Shown piece after piece: positions 8,451-17,654 of a stretch of 64,000 nucleotides of DNA (positions within the stretch are counted from its first letter, which is position 1; the number at the start of each line of letters is the position of its first letter). This DNA comes from DASRFR01 sp035651455 (GTDB lineage: Bacteria; Acidobacteriota; Terriglobia; Terriglobales; Acidobacteriaceae). The translations under genes were made by a program, and so were the position numbers. The notes below the pieces were generated by a model. The model was not told where the DNA came from and made no database searches. It saw only the letters and a program-made list of their open reading frames with translations. Where the stretch lies: contig DASRFR010000038.1 in the NCBI GenBank assembly GCA_035651455.1, forward strand, positions 1-64,000, read 5' to 3'.

Positions 8451-9569
8451 CTAGTTCACTCCAAGATGCCGGTCAAAGAACTTCACGATCACATCGAAAG
8501 CGTCTCGGGATTCGGGGACATCAGGGTTGTAGAAGAAGCCATGGAAGAGTCCTTCCCAGACATGCAGCTCCGCGTCGACACCCAGCTTGACGAGTTGTGT
8601 GTGAGTGTAGATGGCAGAGCTCATCTCGAACCCGCGTGTGCCGGTGATGATTAACGTGGGCGGGAATTGTGCGAGAACCTGGGGCGAATGGATTGGCGCG
8701 ACGAGAGGATCCTTTGGGTCGGCGTTGCTGAAATAGGACAAGTGGGTGATTCCGCCCTCTCGCAGTTCCGGCATAAGACGCGCCTCTCCGAGCGGAGTGG
8801 AAGTGTATGCCGCGTCGCCGCCGAACTCTCCCGCGGACGCGCAGAAGATGCCCACCGCTCCTGGTCGTGGCAGCCCGTGTTTCTGAAACCAGGCTACGGA
8901 CATTGAGGTCAGCATGCCACCTGCTGAACATCCATAGATGCCGATGTTCTCCGGTGGATAACTCTTCAACAGTTCTCTGTAGACGCTGGCCACATCTTCG
9001 CTGGCTGCGGGAAATTTGTTTTCGGGCGCTTGACGGTAGTCCAAGCTTATGACCTTAATTCCCGCCAGCGAAGCGATCGGCCTCGATTCCAGTTCGGCGC
9101 ATCCGGGCCAGCATCCCGAGAAACCGCCTCCGTGCAGATTGATGAGCACGCGCTTAGTGTTTCTGGCCTGAATACCGGCTTTCGGCGTGTAAATGAACGC
9201 GTGCACCCCGGCAATCTTCTGGTCCGCCAGATCAACTGGGAAAAGAACCTTTTGGCGCTCCAGGTAAGGGACCATGAAGCGAGGCACGCCCTTCTCGGCG
9301 TAGGTCATTGCCGGGTCTTGCATATCGTGCAGATGCTGCGTCAGGTAGGCCTTTGCTTCAGGGGTCAGAAACTTCGATACCGGAACGGATTCAGCCGGGA
9401 GCTCAACCGTGCCGTCGGGTCGGACCGCGAGCTTCCCCGGTTTGCTCTCCGCCTGTGGATTATCTGCGGATTGATTTCGGGAAGCCGACGGCGCAGAAAC
9501 AAACACAGGCCATAGAAGCAAAGCCGCCAGCATAAATGCTGTAGCTTGGACGGTTCTGAATGGTGTCAT
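8451..9569 (-). CDS. Secreted alpha/beta hydrolase, HSL-type esterase
   Basis: This 372-residue carboxylesterase is of the hormone-sensitive-lipase (Est family IV) group, exported by an N-terminal signal peptide (hydrophobic stretch about 11-26, Ala-rich cleavage region). The oxyanion motif HGGG is at 146-149, the nucleophile elbow GCSAG at 213-217 (S215), and the catalytic histidine in FHGF near 343. At the usual catalytic aspartate position the sequence reads TGTRGFE, with glycine instead of TRD. E315, two residues on, may be the acidic member. The gene converges on the glycosyltransferase upstream in the window and is followed on its own strand by nothing closely linked. Natural substrate is unknown, and short acyl esters or lactones are usual for the family. 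Confidence 0.85.
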   Translation of the reverse strand: MTPFRTVQATAFMLAALLLWPVFVSAPSASRNQSADNPQAESKPGKLAVRPDGTVELPAESVPVSKFLTPEAKAYLTQHLHDMQDPAMTYAEKGVPRFMVPYLERQKVLFPVDLADQKIAGVHAFIYTPKAGIQARNTKRVLINLHGGGFSGCWPGCAELESRPIASLAGIKVISLDYRQAPENKFPAASEDVASVYRELLKSYPPENIGIYGCSAGGMLTSMSVAWFQKHGLPRPGAVGIFCASAGEFGGDAAYTSTPLGEARLMPELREGGITHLSYFSNADPKDPLVAPIHSPQVLAQFPPTLIITGTRGFEMSSAIYTHTQLVKLGVDAELHVWEGLFHGFFYNPDVPESRDAFDVIVKFFDRHLGVN

Positions 9570-9658
9570 GGGAACTCCGTCAGGCGTTCGTAGTGCCTTC
9601 GCCGCTCTGATTGTAAGAGGACGTAGATCGAAAGCCTAACGGCTGAATGGGCTTCGGG

Positions 9659-10189
9659 TCATTTGACGCCCTTCTCGGGATTCCAGGAGCCTTGCAGCTT
9701 GCGCACGAAAACGATCTGGCCGACGTGATAAGCATTGTGTGTGCCGATATGCGCAATCTCCGAGGCGAACTTTTGCAGGGTCTGGTCGTCGGCAGTTTCC
9801 ACGAACTTCTCCAGGTCGGTCATCACCTGGTCGAGCTGCCTGGTGGTCTCGCTCCATTGTTTGGCGTCGAAGTTATTGAAGGTCTCGTCGTTGTTGCCGT
9901 TGAATTTGGGCTGGGATTTGCCGGTGAACTTGGCCAGCTCGCGACCGTTCCAGAAGAGCAGATGATAAGTGAGCTGCCCGACCGAGTGATTGCCGCCGGC
10001 GTCCTTCCAGTTCGCCTGATCGGGGGTGAGCCCTGCCAGGGCCACATTGATCGGCACGAACCAATCCTTCTCGTTATGCGTGGTCCGCAACTGCTCGAGC
10101 AATATGCTGCGAAGCGTGACCGGCTTAGGGGTTTCGGCTACAGCCTGGAACGAAAACAGCAGAACGACAAACGCAAGCAGACTTTTCAT
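9659..10189 (-). CDS. DinB/YfiT-like metalloprotein, exported
   Basis: The protein is 176 residues when started at the ATG preceded by GAGAGGA. A longer frame exists upstream but has no ribosome-binding site and poor composition. The first 19 residues form a clean signal peptide (hydrophobic core, AxA cleavage before ETPKP). The remainder is a four-helix DinB-like domain with the expected metal-binding histidines: one in QLTYHLLFW and two in THNAYHVGQ, spaced H-x3-H. DinB-superfamily proteins include thiol-dependent S-transferases and many uncharacterised members. Export of a DinB-like protein is less usual and may be lineage-specific. It lies 90 bases from the esterase in the same orientation and could share its transcript. 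Confidence 0.8.
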   Translation of the reverse strand: MKSLLAFVVLLFSFQAVAETPKPVTLRSILLEQLRTTHNEKDWFVPINVALAGLTPDQANWKDAGGNHSVGQLTYHLLFWNGRELAKFTGKSQPKFNGNNDETFNNFDAKQWSETTRQLDQVMTDLEKFVETADDQTLQKFASEIAHIGTHNAYHVGQIVFVRKLQGSWNPEKGVK

Positions 10190-10323
10190 GGACACAGTCC
10201 TCTCTCGGGATATAACAGGATAGACGTAGCTGCGCTGTGTTGGCGAGCAGGAGAGTGTGAGTGCGTGGTGATTATCACGAAAAGGCCGCCTCAGACGTCC
10301 TCGTGCTCTCTTCTGGAAGGGCA

Positions 10324-11589
10324 TTACTTTCGCTCTGGAACAGGGGAAGGTACGTCCCGGTGTAGCGGATAGATTCGCCCTTCCTTGCCGAAGTAATAAG
10401 GTTCGCCACGCCACAAAAACCGGTTACTCATAAAGCTTGCCACCCAGGTTACAAACCCGAACAGGTCGCGCAGCGGATAAAGCCAGCTGAGCGTGAGAGC
10501 GCGGCGATCCCCGATCACGCCCCAGCCAACGACGATGGATTGGATGATGCGGTTCACGAATGCCGCGGCTAACAGGCCCAACGCCAACGTGAGGTGGCCG
10601 ACTGCCCAGCCTCCAAATACTCCAAGCAGGCCAAATGGCGTGGCGTAAGTCAGACCTGTGCCGACGTGGCCCTTGGGACGCGAGTAGCGGGTGCTTTTCA
10701 TCCATAGCAACTGGTGGGCAAACGTCTCGCGTAGCGATCGCGGCAACAGCACGTGGCCGACCATGTAATGCGAGAGCACGACCTTATATCCTTTCGCCCA
10801 GATCTCGTTGCCGAGAACGAAGTCGTCGGAAAAGTAATCGGCAGTTCGGGCGATGCCGCCGATCGCTTCGAGCGCGTCACGCCGCGTAGCCATGGCGACG
10901 CCGAGGGCGAAGCGCATGCCCTCAAGCATGTCGGCGACCAACACGCCGGATGGCATTTCCACTGACATTCCGAGCGCCTCAAGAAGGGACCAGAAGTCGC
11001 CAGCCGGTATGCCTGCGTACAGGCAGGTGATTAGTCCAACCTTGGGATCAAGCAATGGGGTAACGACATTGCGGAGGAAATCCGGCCGCACCAGTGCGTC
11101 GCTGTCGCTGATGACAAAGTAGGAATGACCGGCAGCTGCGATCATCTTATCGAGAGAAAAGATTTTGGCGCTGGGCCACGTAGGCGGACCGGAGAGCACG
11201 ATTCTACTTTTCACCTGGGGATATTTTTGCCGCACCTGTCCGGCGATTTTGAGCGCGGCGTTATTCTCGTCGCGAGCGCCGATGATGATCTCGAAATCCG
11301 GGTAGTCCTGCTCAAAAAAGCTTGCGAGATTTTCAGCCAGCCGCGGTTCGGCCCCATGCACAGGCTTGAGGATGGTGACGGGCGGCAGAGCACCCGGCTC
11401 AACCGCGGCAACGGCGCCGCGGGCCGCCTGCGAAAGCTTGCGGTAGCGCGCGGCAGCGACGAGCGTCATGAACAGGAACACGGTAGAACTTGCAGTGCCG
11501 ATGAGCGCGAGGACCAGCAACGTCCAGCCAATGACGGCGCCCGTGGCCACGCAGAGGATAGCTGGGTTCATGACGACCGATGTCCACAT
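10324..11589 (-). CDS. HpnI-like membrane glycosyltransferase (second copy)
   Basis: The protein has about 421 residues (ATG at 11589, with a TTG two codons earlier and another ATG at 11571 also possible). Architecture matches the glycosyltransferase at 7165: an N-terminal membrane helix, a GT-A domain opening with TILKPVHG, the acidic motif SDSDA, SDDFVLG before the acceptor site, and HQLLW in place of HQLRW, followed by C-terminal membrane helices. The loss of the arginine in the Q-x-x-R-W motif is typical of the HpnI/GT21 group's variability but could alter the acceptor. It is divergent from the TPR genes and reads towards the DinB-like gene. Two related enzymes 2 kb apart suggest two lipid-linked sugar products or a duplication. 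Confidence 0.8.
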   Translation of the reverse strand: MWTSVVMNPAILCVATGAVIGWTLLVLALIGTASSTVFLFMTLVAAARYRKLSQAARGAVAAVEPGALPPVTILKPVHGAEPRLAENLASFFEQDYPDFEIIIGARDENNAALKIAGQVRQKYPQVKSRIVLSGPPTWPSAKIFSLDKMIAAAGHSYFVISDSDALVRPDFLRNVVTPLLDPKVGLITCLYAGIPAGDFWSLLEALGMSVEMPSGVLVADMLEGMRFALGVAMATRRDALEAIGGIARTADYFSDDFVLGNEIWAKGYKVVLSHYMVGHVLLPRSLRETFAHQLLWMKSTRYSRPKGHVGTGLTYATPFGLLGVFGGWAVGHLTLALGLLAAAFVNRIIQSIVVGWGVIGDRRALTLSWLYPLRDLFGFVTWVASFMSNRFLWRGEPYYFGKEGRIYPLHRDVPSPVPERK

Positions 11590-11844
11590 GAGCAAAAGAC
11601 AATGTACATGAGAGTGCGGGATGGGAGTGAGGCGTCGCTGGGGGCGTCCTCACAGGCTGCAAACGTCCGGTTCCGAGCTCAGTACCCTGAAAACAAGGAA
11701 AAGATTGATTTGCGCCCTGTGATGCCGATCACATGAGACTGTGATAAGGAACGCTGTTCGCCCGCCTTGCGCGAAATTAAGCTAGTCAGGTGAGGTTGAG
11801 TGCGGCCCAGCAGTGCGCTTGCCGCGTCTCCCGGAGAAATGCGC

Positions 11845-12543
11845 ATGACCAACGGATCCCCGCCAGCGACAGTGTCCGGATCAGGATGGAAGCCGCAACA
11901 GGTGTACCTGATGTCGGCAGTATGCCTGCTGCTCGGGATTGGGCTTGGCTATTTTTCCCGCGGGTCCGGGGGCCGCAGCGCAAGCAAAGCGGGAGATCCG
12001 TCCGCCCAGAGTTCTTCCCCATCGCCAACTCCGGGGGCCATGCACCAGATGCCTTCGCTCGAGCAGATGAAGCAGATGGCCGATAAAAAGGCCGAGCCCT
12101 TGCTGGCGAAATTGAAGACCGATCCGAATAATGCCGACCTGCTGATTCAGACCGGGCGAATCTACGAAGCCACGCACCAGTTCAAAGATGCGGCTGCCTA
12201 CCTGCAACGATCGCTGGCAGTCGATCCAAAAAACACCGCGATTCGCAACGAGATGGCTTCGTGCCTCTATTACTCCGGCGATGCCGCCGGCGCTGTGAGT
12301 GCGCTGGAAGAGTCGTTGAAAAATCAACCGACCGATGCCAACTCTCTTTTCAACCTGGGACTGATCCGCTGGCAAGGGCAAAGCGATGCGGCCGGCGCGA
12401 TTACCGCCTGGGAAAAATTGCTGAAGACGAATCCCAAGCTGGAGAGCAACAAGAGATCGCAAGTGGAGAAGCTGATTGCTGACGCGCGGCAGCACGGCAA
12501 GACCAAACTAACCGGGGCGAAAAGCCAGACCGAGGAGCACTGA
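11845..12543 (+). CDS. Membrane-anchored TPR protein (first of pair)
   Basis: The protein is 232 residues from the ATG at 11845, chosen because GGAGA lies 7 bases upstream. In-frame starts at 11800 and 11839 are less well placed. One transmembrane helix (about 20-37, QQVYLMSAVCLLLGIGLGY) is followed by a Ser/Pro/Gly linker. Three to four TPR units start near 88 and resemble the C-terminal TPR domain of the cytochrome c maturation protein CcmI/NrfG. The TPRs should face the periplasm and bind a protein partner. A close paralogue starts 4 bases after the stop. No haem lyase gene accompanies them, so a cytochrome role is not claimed. Confidence 0.8.
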   Translation: MTNGSPPATVSGSGWKPQQVYLMSAVCLLLGIGLGYFSRGSGGRSASKAGDPSAQSSSPSPTPGAMHQMPSLEQMKQMADKKAEPLLAKLKTDPNNADLLIQTGRIYEATHQFKDAAAYLQRSLAVDPKNTAIRNEMASCLYYSGDAAGAVSALEESLKNQPTDANSLFNLGLIRWQGQSDAAGAITAWEKLLKTNPKLESNKRSQVEKLIADARQHGKTKLTGAKSQTEEH

Positions 12544-12547
12544 AGCC

Positions 12548-13213
12548 ATGTCAAGTACCCATACCACATCCGAAAACTGGACCACGCTGCAGGCCTACAC
12601 CTTCGCGGTGATCTGCCTGCTCATTGGCATAGGGAGCGGCTGGTTCCTGAGGGGATCGCAGAATCCCGTGGCCGCAGCGTCGGTTGAGGCCGCGAGCACT
12701 GCCGCACCGGGCGGTACGGGCTCACAGCCGCCGACAGCGGAGCAAATGAAGAAGATGGCCGATACACAGGCCGCGCCGTTGCTCGAGCAATTAAACTCCG
12801 ACCCGCTGAATGCCGACTTGCTGGCCAGGATCGGAAACATCTATTACGACACGCAGCAGTATCCTGCGGCGATTGAGTACTACCAGCGGGTACTGAAGGC
12901 GCAGCCGTCGAATACCGGGGTGCGGACAGATCTCGCCACCGCGCTCTGGTACACGGGCGATGCTGACACGGCGATAACCGAGTTCAATAAGGCACTCTCC
13001 TACGAGCCGAACAAAGCCAATACGCTGTTCAATCTTGGCGTGGTGAAATGGCAAGGCAAGATGGACATCAGCGGCGCGGTCGCCGCCTGGCAGAAGCTGC
13101 TGCAGACGAATCCGAACTACGAGAACAAAGCAAAGGTGCAGGAACTGATTGCGCAGGCGCAGAAGCACTCGGGGGTAAAGCCGGGAACCACGGGGAAACC
13201 CTTGCCTGAATAG
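12548..13213 (+). CDS. Membrane-anchored TPR protein (second of pair)
   Basis: This 221-residue paralogue of the preceding gene has the same order: a short N terminus, one transmembrane helix (about 16-34), an Ala/Thr/Gly-rich linker, the shared QMKKMADTQA segment, then TPR units covering about 75-205. The two have the same length and domain order, so this is a tandem duplication retained as an operon. GAGGAG about ten bases upstream serves as ribosome-binding site and lies inside the end of the first gene. The pair may form a heteromeric periplasmic scaffold. It converges on the aldehyde dehydrogenase gene, and no function can be assigned beyond protein-protein interaction. Confidence 0.8.
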   Translation: MSSTHTTSENWTTLQAYTFAVICLLIGIGSGWFLRGSQNPVAAASVEAASTAAPGGTGSQPPTAEQMKKMADTQAAPLLEQLNSDPLNADLLARIGNIYYDTQQYPAAIEYYQRVLKAQPSNTGVRTDLATALWYTGDADTAITEFNKALSYEPNKANTLFNLGVVKWQGKMDISGAVAAWQKLLQTNPNYENKAKVQELIAQAQKHSGVKPGTTGKPLPE

Positions 13214-13298
13214 GTCAGATGGCGGCGTGATTCCTGCGGGCGTGGTGTGCGAAGGCGTTTATCTAGATGCCCGTCGAGCTTTGCGCGCCTCTGGATTT

Positions 13299-14672
13299 TC
13301 AACTGGCAGCTTGAATCCACACGGTTTTGATGTCGACGAATTCGCGAATTCCGTGCACCCCGAGCTCGCGGCCATGCCCGGACTGCTTGACTCCCCCGAA
13401 TGGCAGGCGCGGATCGGACGCCACCATACGATTGACGAAGACCATACCGGTCTCGATTTCATTGATCATCCGATCGCGCTCGCGGTCATCATTAGTCCAG
13501 ACGCTGGCTCCTAAACCGAAGCGGCTGTCGTTGGCGATGCGAATGGCGTCCTCAACGTTTTTCGCGCGGAACAGCGATGCCACGGGCCCAAAGAATTCTT
13601 CGCAATAGGCGGGCGAATTTTGGGGAACATCGACCAGGACCGTGGGAGCGAAAAAATTGCCCGGACGATCAATCCGCTTGCCGCCGGTGAGAGCCCTGGC
13701 GCCAGCCTCAAGCGTTTTGCGGACGTCTTCCTCCAGGCCGGTGACACCGTCCGGCATAGCCAACGGGCCCAATTCGGTCGTCTCATCAAAGGGATCGCCA
13801 ATTTTTAGCGACTGCATCTTCTGTACGAAGAGGCGCTCGAATTCGTCGGCGATAGGCGCGGCGACAATGAAGCGCTTCGCAGCGATACAGGATTGCCCGT
13901 TGTTCTGAATGCGGGCCTTCACGCCGGTCGTGACCGCCTGTTCCAGATCGGCGCTAGGCATCACGATGAAGGGATCGCTGCCACCGAGTTCCAGGACAAC
14001 TTTCTTGATTCTCTTGGCGGCGGCGGTGCCGACCTGAATTCCGGCGCCCTCACTTCCAGTAAGCGTGGCGGCGACCACCCTGGGATCAGCCAGAACCCGC
14101 TCCACCTGCTGCGATCCGATCAGGAGAGTTTGGAAGACGCCCGGCGGAAAACCGGCGCGCTGGAACAACTCTTCTATCTTCAAGGCGCACTGGGGCACGT
14201 TCGACGCGTGCTTCAGCAACATCACATTTCCCGCCATGATAGCGGGCGCGGCGGCGCGCAGAACCTGCCAGAAGGGAAAGTTCCAAGGCATCACGGCGAG
14301 AACTACTCCGAGGGGCTGGTAGCGAACGAAGCTGCGCGTGGCGGCAGTGGGTACTACTTCGTCGGCCAGCAATTGCTGGGCGTGTTCGGCATAGTGACGG
14401 CTGGCCCATGCGCATTTCGCGGCTTCATCCACGGCGGCGCGAATCGGCTTGCCCATTTCTAGAGTCATGAGCCGTCCGCATGCTTCTTTTTCGGCTTCCA
14501 GAAATTCTGCGACCCGGGTCATCCAGCGGCCGCGCTCTGCAAACGATGTATAGCGGTAACTGCTGAAGGCGCGGGAAGCCATTTCAATCCTGGCGTCGAT
14601 CTGCGCGTCGGAAAGGGGCTCGAACTTCTTGAGCAACTCTCCCGTTGCGGGATTAATCGTTGCGATAGGCAT
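13299..14672 (-). CDS. NAD(P)-dependent succinate-semialdehyde-type dehydrogenase
   Basis: The protein is 457 residues from the ATG at 14672, preceded by GGAGG. An upstream extension lacks a ribosome-binding site. It is a complete aldehyde dehydrogenase fold: PWNFPFWQ in the cofactor region, ELGGSDPF with the general-base glutamate, and NNGQSC with catalytic C262. It ends with a GMVFVNRM/GGVKQSGHGRE block typical of the succinate-semialdehyde dehydrogenase group (Sad/GabD). It would oxidise succinate semialdehyde or a similar short aldehyde to the acid. At 457 residues it matches the shorter Sad-like members. No GABA transaminase or transporter is beside it, so the physiological substrate is inferred from family only. 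Confidence 0.85.
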   Translation of the reverse strand: MPIATINPATGELLKKFEPLSDAQIDARIEMASRAFSSYRYTSFAERGRWMTRVAEFLEAEKEACGRLMTLEMGKPIRAAVDEAAKCAWASRHYAEHAQQLLADEVVPTAATRSFVRYQPLGVVLAVMPWNFPFWQVLRAAAPAIMAGNVMLLKHASNVPQCALKIEELFQRAGFPPGVFQTLLIGSQQVERVLADPRVVAATLTGSEGAGIQVGTAAAKRIKKVVLELGGSDPFIVMPSADLEQAVTTGVKARIQNNGQSCIAAKRFIVAAPIADEFERLFVQKMQSLKIGDPFDETTELGPLAMPDGVTGLEEDVRKTLEAGARALTGGKRIDRPGNFFAPTVLVDVPQNSPAYCEEFFGPVASLFRAKNVEDAIRIANDSRFGLGASVWTNDDRERDRMINEIETGMVFVNRMVASDPRLPFGGVKQSGHGRELGVHGIREFVDIKTVWIQAAS

Positions 14673-14944
14673 GTAGTGTCGAACCTCCGATTCGGGTTGG
14701 AAATCTAGACCGGAGTGCGGTGCGTGCTCTGATCGTTTATCGCACCACGATATCACAGCTCGCACAGTGCCTGACGGCAGCCGCAATCGGCCCTGGTTGC
14801 GCCATTCGCCAGCATCCGCCCAGCCTCAATTCGTTCTCTCTTGGGTATATCATTAAAACATCAAGAGCGATGCAGGTGCATACAGCGGGCGCCTGCGACC
14901 GCTGAACTACTTTCGCCGGGCATCACTCTCCGTAGGAGTTTCCC

Positions 14945-15424
14945 ATGCCTAAGCTCACGCAACTCAATGTCAATGGGAAGACTTACTCCGCCGATGTTGA
15001 CGGGGAGACCAGCTTATTAACGGTACTCCGCGACCACTTCGACCTGACGGGAAGCAAATACGGCTGCGGGGAAGGCCAGTGCGGCGCATGCACGGTCCTC
15101 GTTGACGGCATGCCGCGGCGGTCGTGCATCACGCCTGTCGCTGCGGTGGCACAAAAGAAGATCGTTACTATTGAGGGACTGGCGCAGGGTGAGCAATTGC
15201 ATCCGTTGCAGCAGGCGTTCGTTGACGAAGGTGCGATGCAGTGTGCTTACTGCACTCCGGGAATGATCATGAGTGCCGCGGGCCTGCTCAGGAGCAAGCC
15301 CTCTCCCTCGATAGACGAAATCTCCCAGTTCATGGAAGGCAATATTTGCCGCTGCGGCACTCACCCCCGGATTATCGCCGCCATTCAGCGTGCCTCGCGA
15401 ACGATCAAGGAGTCGAGATCATGA
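14945..15424 (+). CDS. [2Fe-2S] subunit of a molybdenum hydroxylase (IorA/CoxS-like)
   Basis: This 159-residue small subunit is of the xanthine oxidase family. It carries both iron-sulfur clusters. A plant-type cluster uses C41, C46, C49 and C61 (motif CGEGQCGAC). A second helical-domain cluster uses C100, C103, C135 and C137 (CAYC and CRC). It passes electrons from the molybdenum site of the partner subunit to an acceptor. A ribosome-binding GTAGGAG is just upstream of the ATG. Its stop overlaps the start of the large subunit (ATGA), which shows translational coupling. No FAD (CoxM-like) subunit gene is present, which is the arrangement of isoquinoline 1-oxidoreductase and aldehyde oxidases that use cytochrome acceptors. 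Confidence 0.9.
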   Translation: MPKLTQLNVNGKTYSADVDGETSLLTVLRDHFDLTGSKYGCGEGQCGACTVLVDGMPRRSCITPVAAVAQKKIVTIEGLAQGEQLHPLQQAFVDEGAMQCAYCTPGMIMSAAGLLRSKPSPSIDEISQFMEGNICRCGTHPRIIAAIQRASRTIKESRS

Positions 15425-17586
15425 GCGTGAATGCGAATCCGCAATTAGCGATGGAGGCGGAACGCTATGAGTTGCGTGCTCCCGCGCGTTATTGGTTTGC
15501 GCTGGACCGCCGCGACTTCTTCAAGTTTCTAGGCTCGGGCGCCGTGGTGTTTTGCGTTTTGAAAGATGCGCGCGGATTTCAGGAATCGGGTGCAGCACAG
15601 CGCGGCGGAGAAGGGCTGCCAACTGCGATCAGCGCATGGTTGCACGTCGGCGAGAACGATGTTGTGACCGTGTACACGGGCAAAGTTGAAGTGGGTCAGA
15701 ACATCCGAACTTCGCTGTCGCAGGCGGTCGCGGAAGAATTGGGAGTTCCCGTTGGAAAAATCCAGATGGTTATGGGCGACACCAAGCTCACGCCCTTTGA
15801 CATGGGAACATTTGGCAGCCGCACCACGCCCACCATGAATTTGCAACTACGCCGAGTCGCATCCGCCGCTCGCGACCTGCTTGTGGATCTAGCAGCTAAG
15901 CAGTGGAACACCGATCGTAAGAAACTGGTTGCGAGTGACGGGAAGGTAACGGATCCGTCAGGGCAACGCGCCATCGAGTACGCGCAGCTGGTGAAGGGGC
16001 ACCAACTCACGCAGCAGATTCCAGCTGAGGATCCGCTGATTCCCGCGACCGATTGGACTATTCAGGGCAAACCTGTCCCAAAAATCGACGCGAGAGATTT
16101 CGTTACTGGCAAGCACCGTTATCCCTATGACCAGAAATTACCGGACATGCTCTATGGGAAGGTTCTGCGTCCGGCGGCTTATGGCGCAACCCTGATTTCC
16201 GCGGACACACGCGCAGCCGAGCAGATGCCGGGAGTTGTTGTGGTGCGTGATGGGAACTTTGTTGGCGTGGCCGCGCCCACGCCCGAGCTCGCGTCGCGCG
16301 CCCTTTCGGCAATTCACGCACAGTGGAAAACCGAGCCGCAAACCTCCAACCGCGAACTGTTTGACTACTTAAAGAAGAACGAGGTCGAAGACAGCGATCC
16401 GACCGGCGCACCAGCGAGTTACGAAACCGGATCGGTTGAGAAGGCGCTCGCTTCCGCCGAGCAGAAATCGCAGCAGACCTACATGGTGAACTACATCGCA
16501 CATGCTCCGTTGGAGCCGCGTTCTGCAACCGCTCAGTGGTCGCGTGATGAGGTAACCGTCTGGACTGGTACACAACGCCCGTTTGGAGTGCAAAGAGAGC
16601 TGGCGGAAGCCTTCCGCATCGCGCCCGAACATGTACGGGTGCTGATGCCCGACACGGGTTCCGCGTACGGCGGCAAGCACACGGGCGAGACCGCGATTGA
16701 GGCCGCGCGGCTGGCGCGCGCAGCCAAGCGTCCGGTGAAAGTGAATTGGACTCGCGAAGAGGAGTTCGCCTGGGCGTACTTCCGGCCCGCGGGTGTTATC
16801 GATATAGCCGCTGCGCTGGACAAGAATGGCGCGATCAGCGCGTGGGACTTTCACAATTACAATTCCGGGGCCGCAGCCATGCGCACTTTTTACGAAATTC
16901 CCAACCAGCGCATCGTGTTTCACGTCACGCGCTCGCCGTTGCGGCAGGGCTCCTATCGCGGACTGGCCGCCACGGCAAATCATTTCGCGCGCGAATCATT
17001 CATGGACGAACTGGCTCACCAGGCGAAAATGGATCCGCTGGAGTTCCGATTGAAACATCTGAAGAACGAGCGCCTGCGCGCAGTGTTCGAAGCAGCAGCC
17101 GCGAAATTCGGTTGGAGTACTGCCAAGAACGGCGGCGGTCGCGGGTTCGGCATCGCAGGAGGATTTGAGAAAGGGGGGAATGTGGCTACCTGCGCCGAGG
17201 TGGCCGTAGACCGTCAGTCGGGAGATGTGAACGTTGTGCGCGTGGTCACGGCTTTCGAGTGCGGCGCGATCGTGAATCCTGACAATCTGCGCAACCAGAT
17301 CGAAGGCGCCAACATCATGGGCCTGGGTGGCGCGTTATTTGAAGCGGTTGAGTTTGCAAACGGAAAAATTCTGAATGGGCGCTTTTCTGAATACCGCCTG
17401 CCGCGTTTCAGCGACGTGCCGGACATCGACACCGTGATGCTCGACCGCAAAGACCTGCCGTCGGCGGGGGCGGGAGAGACACCGCTGGTCGGCCTCGCAC
17501 CGGCGGTGGGGAACGCCATCTTTGCTGCCACAGGGGTCCGCCTTCGCACATTGCCCATGGTTCCAAGTGGGCTGAAGGCTAGTTGA
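15421..17586 (+). CDS. Molybdopterin-binding subunit (IorB-like), Tat-exported
   Basis: The protein is 721 residues from the ATG overlapping the previous stop. A longer in-frame extension runs inside the upstream gene and is not used. A twin-arginine signal (RRDFFKFLG, Arg 30-31, followed by a hydrophobic stretch to about 47) predicts export of the folded, cofactor-loaded complex. The body is the molybdopterin-cytosine-dinucleotide-binding subunit of the xanthine oxidase family, with typical segments such as VEVGQNI, GGKHTGE, SYRGL and the late GAGETP block carrying the base glutamate. With the small subunit it should hydroxylate an aldehyde or N-heterocycle in the periplasm. The aldehyde dehydrogenase next door is divergent, and a link between them is only conjecture. 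Confidence 0.9.
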   Translation: MSVNANPQLAMEAERYELRAPARYWFALDRRDFFKFLGSGAVVFCVLKDARGFQESGAAQRGGEGLPTAISAWLHVGENDVVTVYTGKVEVGQNIRTSLSQAVAEELGVPVGKIQMVMGDTKLTPFDMGTFGSRTTPTMNLQLRRVASAARDLLVDLAAKQWNTDRKKLVASDGKVTDPSGQRAIEYAQLVKGHQLTQQIPAEDPLIPATDWTIQGKPVPKIDARDFVTGKHRYPYDQKLPDMLYGKVLRPAAYGATLISADTRAAEQMPGVVVVRDGNFVGVAAPTPELASRALSAIHAQWKTEPQTSNRELFDYLKKNEVEDSDPTGAPASYETGSVEKALASAEQKSQQTYMVNYIAHAPLEPRSATAQWSRDEVTVWTGTQRPFGVQRELAEAFRIAPEHVRVLMPDTGSAYGGKHTGETAIEAARLARAAKRPVKVNWTREEEFAWAYFRPAGVIDIAAALDKNGAISAWDFHNYNSGAAAMRTFYEIPNQRIVFHVTRSPLRQGSYRGLAATANHFARESFMDELAHQAKMDPLEFRLKHLKNERLRAVFEAAAAKFGWSTAKNGGGRGFGIAGGFEKGGNVATCAEVAVDRQSGDVNVVRVVTAFECGAIVNPDNLRNQIEGANIMGLGGALFEAVEFANGKILNGRFSEYRLPRFSDVPDIDTVMLDRKDLPSAGAGETPLVGLAPAVGNAIFAATGVRLRTLPMVPSGLKAS

Positions 17587-17654
17587 GTGACGCAGGTGCT
17601 GAGCGAAGCGGGTTGAGCGCCTTGCATGCGGCTGGCAACAGCAAGAACACAGGT

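Noticed and set aside
15241..15420. N-terminal extension of the molybdenum subunit
   Set aside because: It runs inside the iron-sulfur subunit gene, and the family start with ATGA overlap at 15421 is better.
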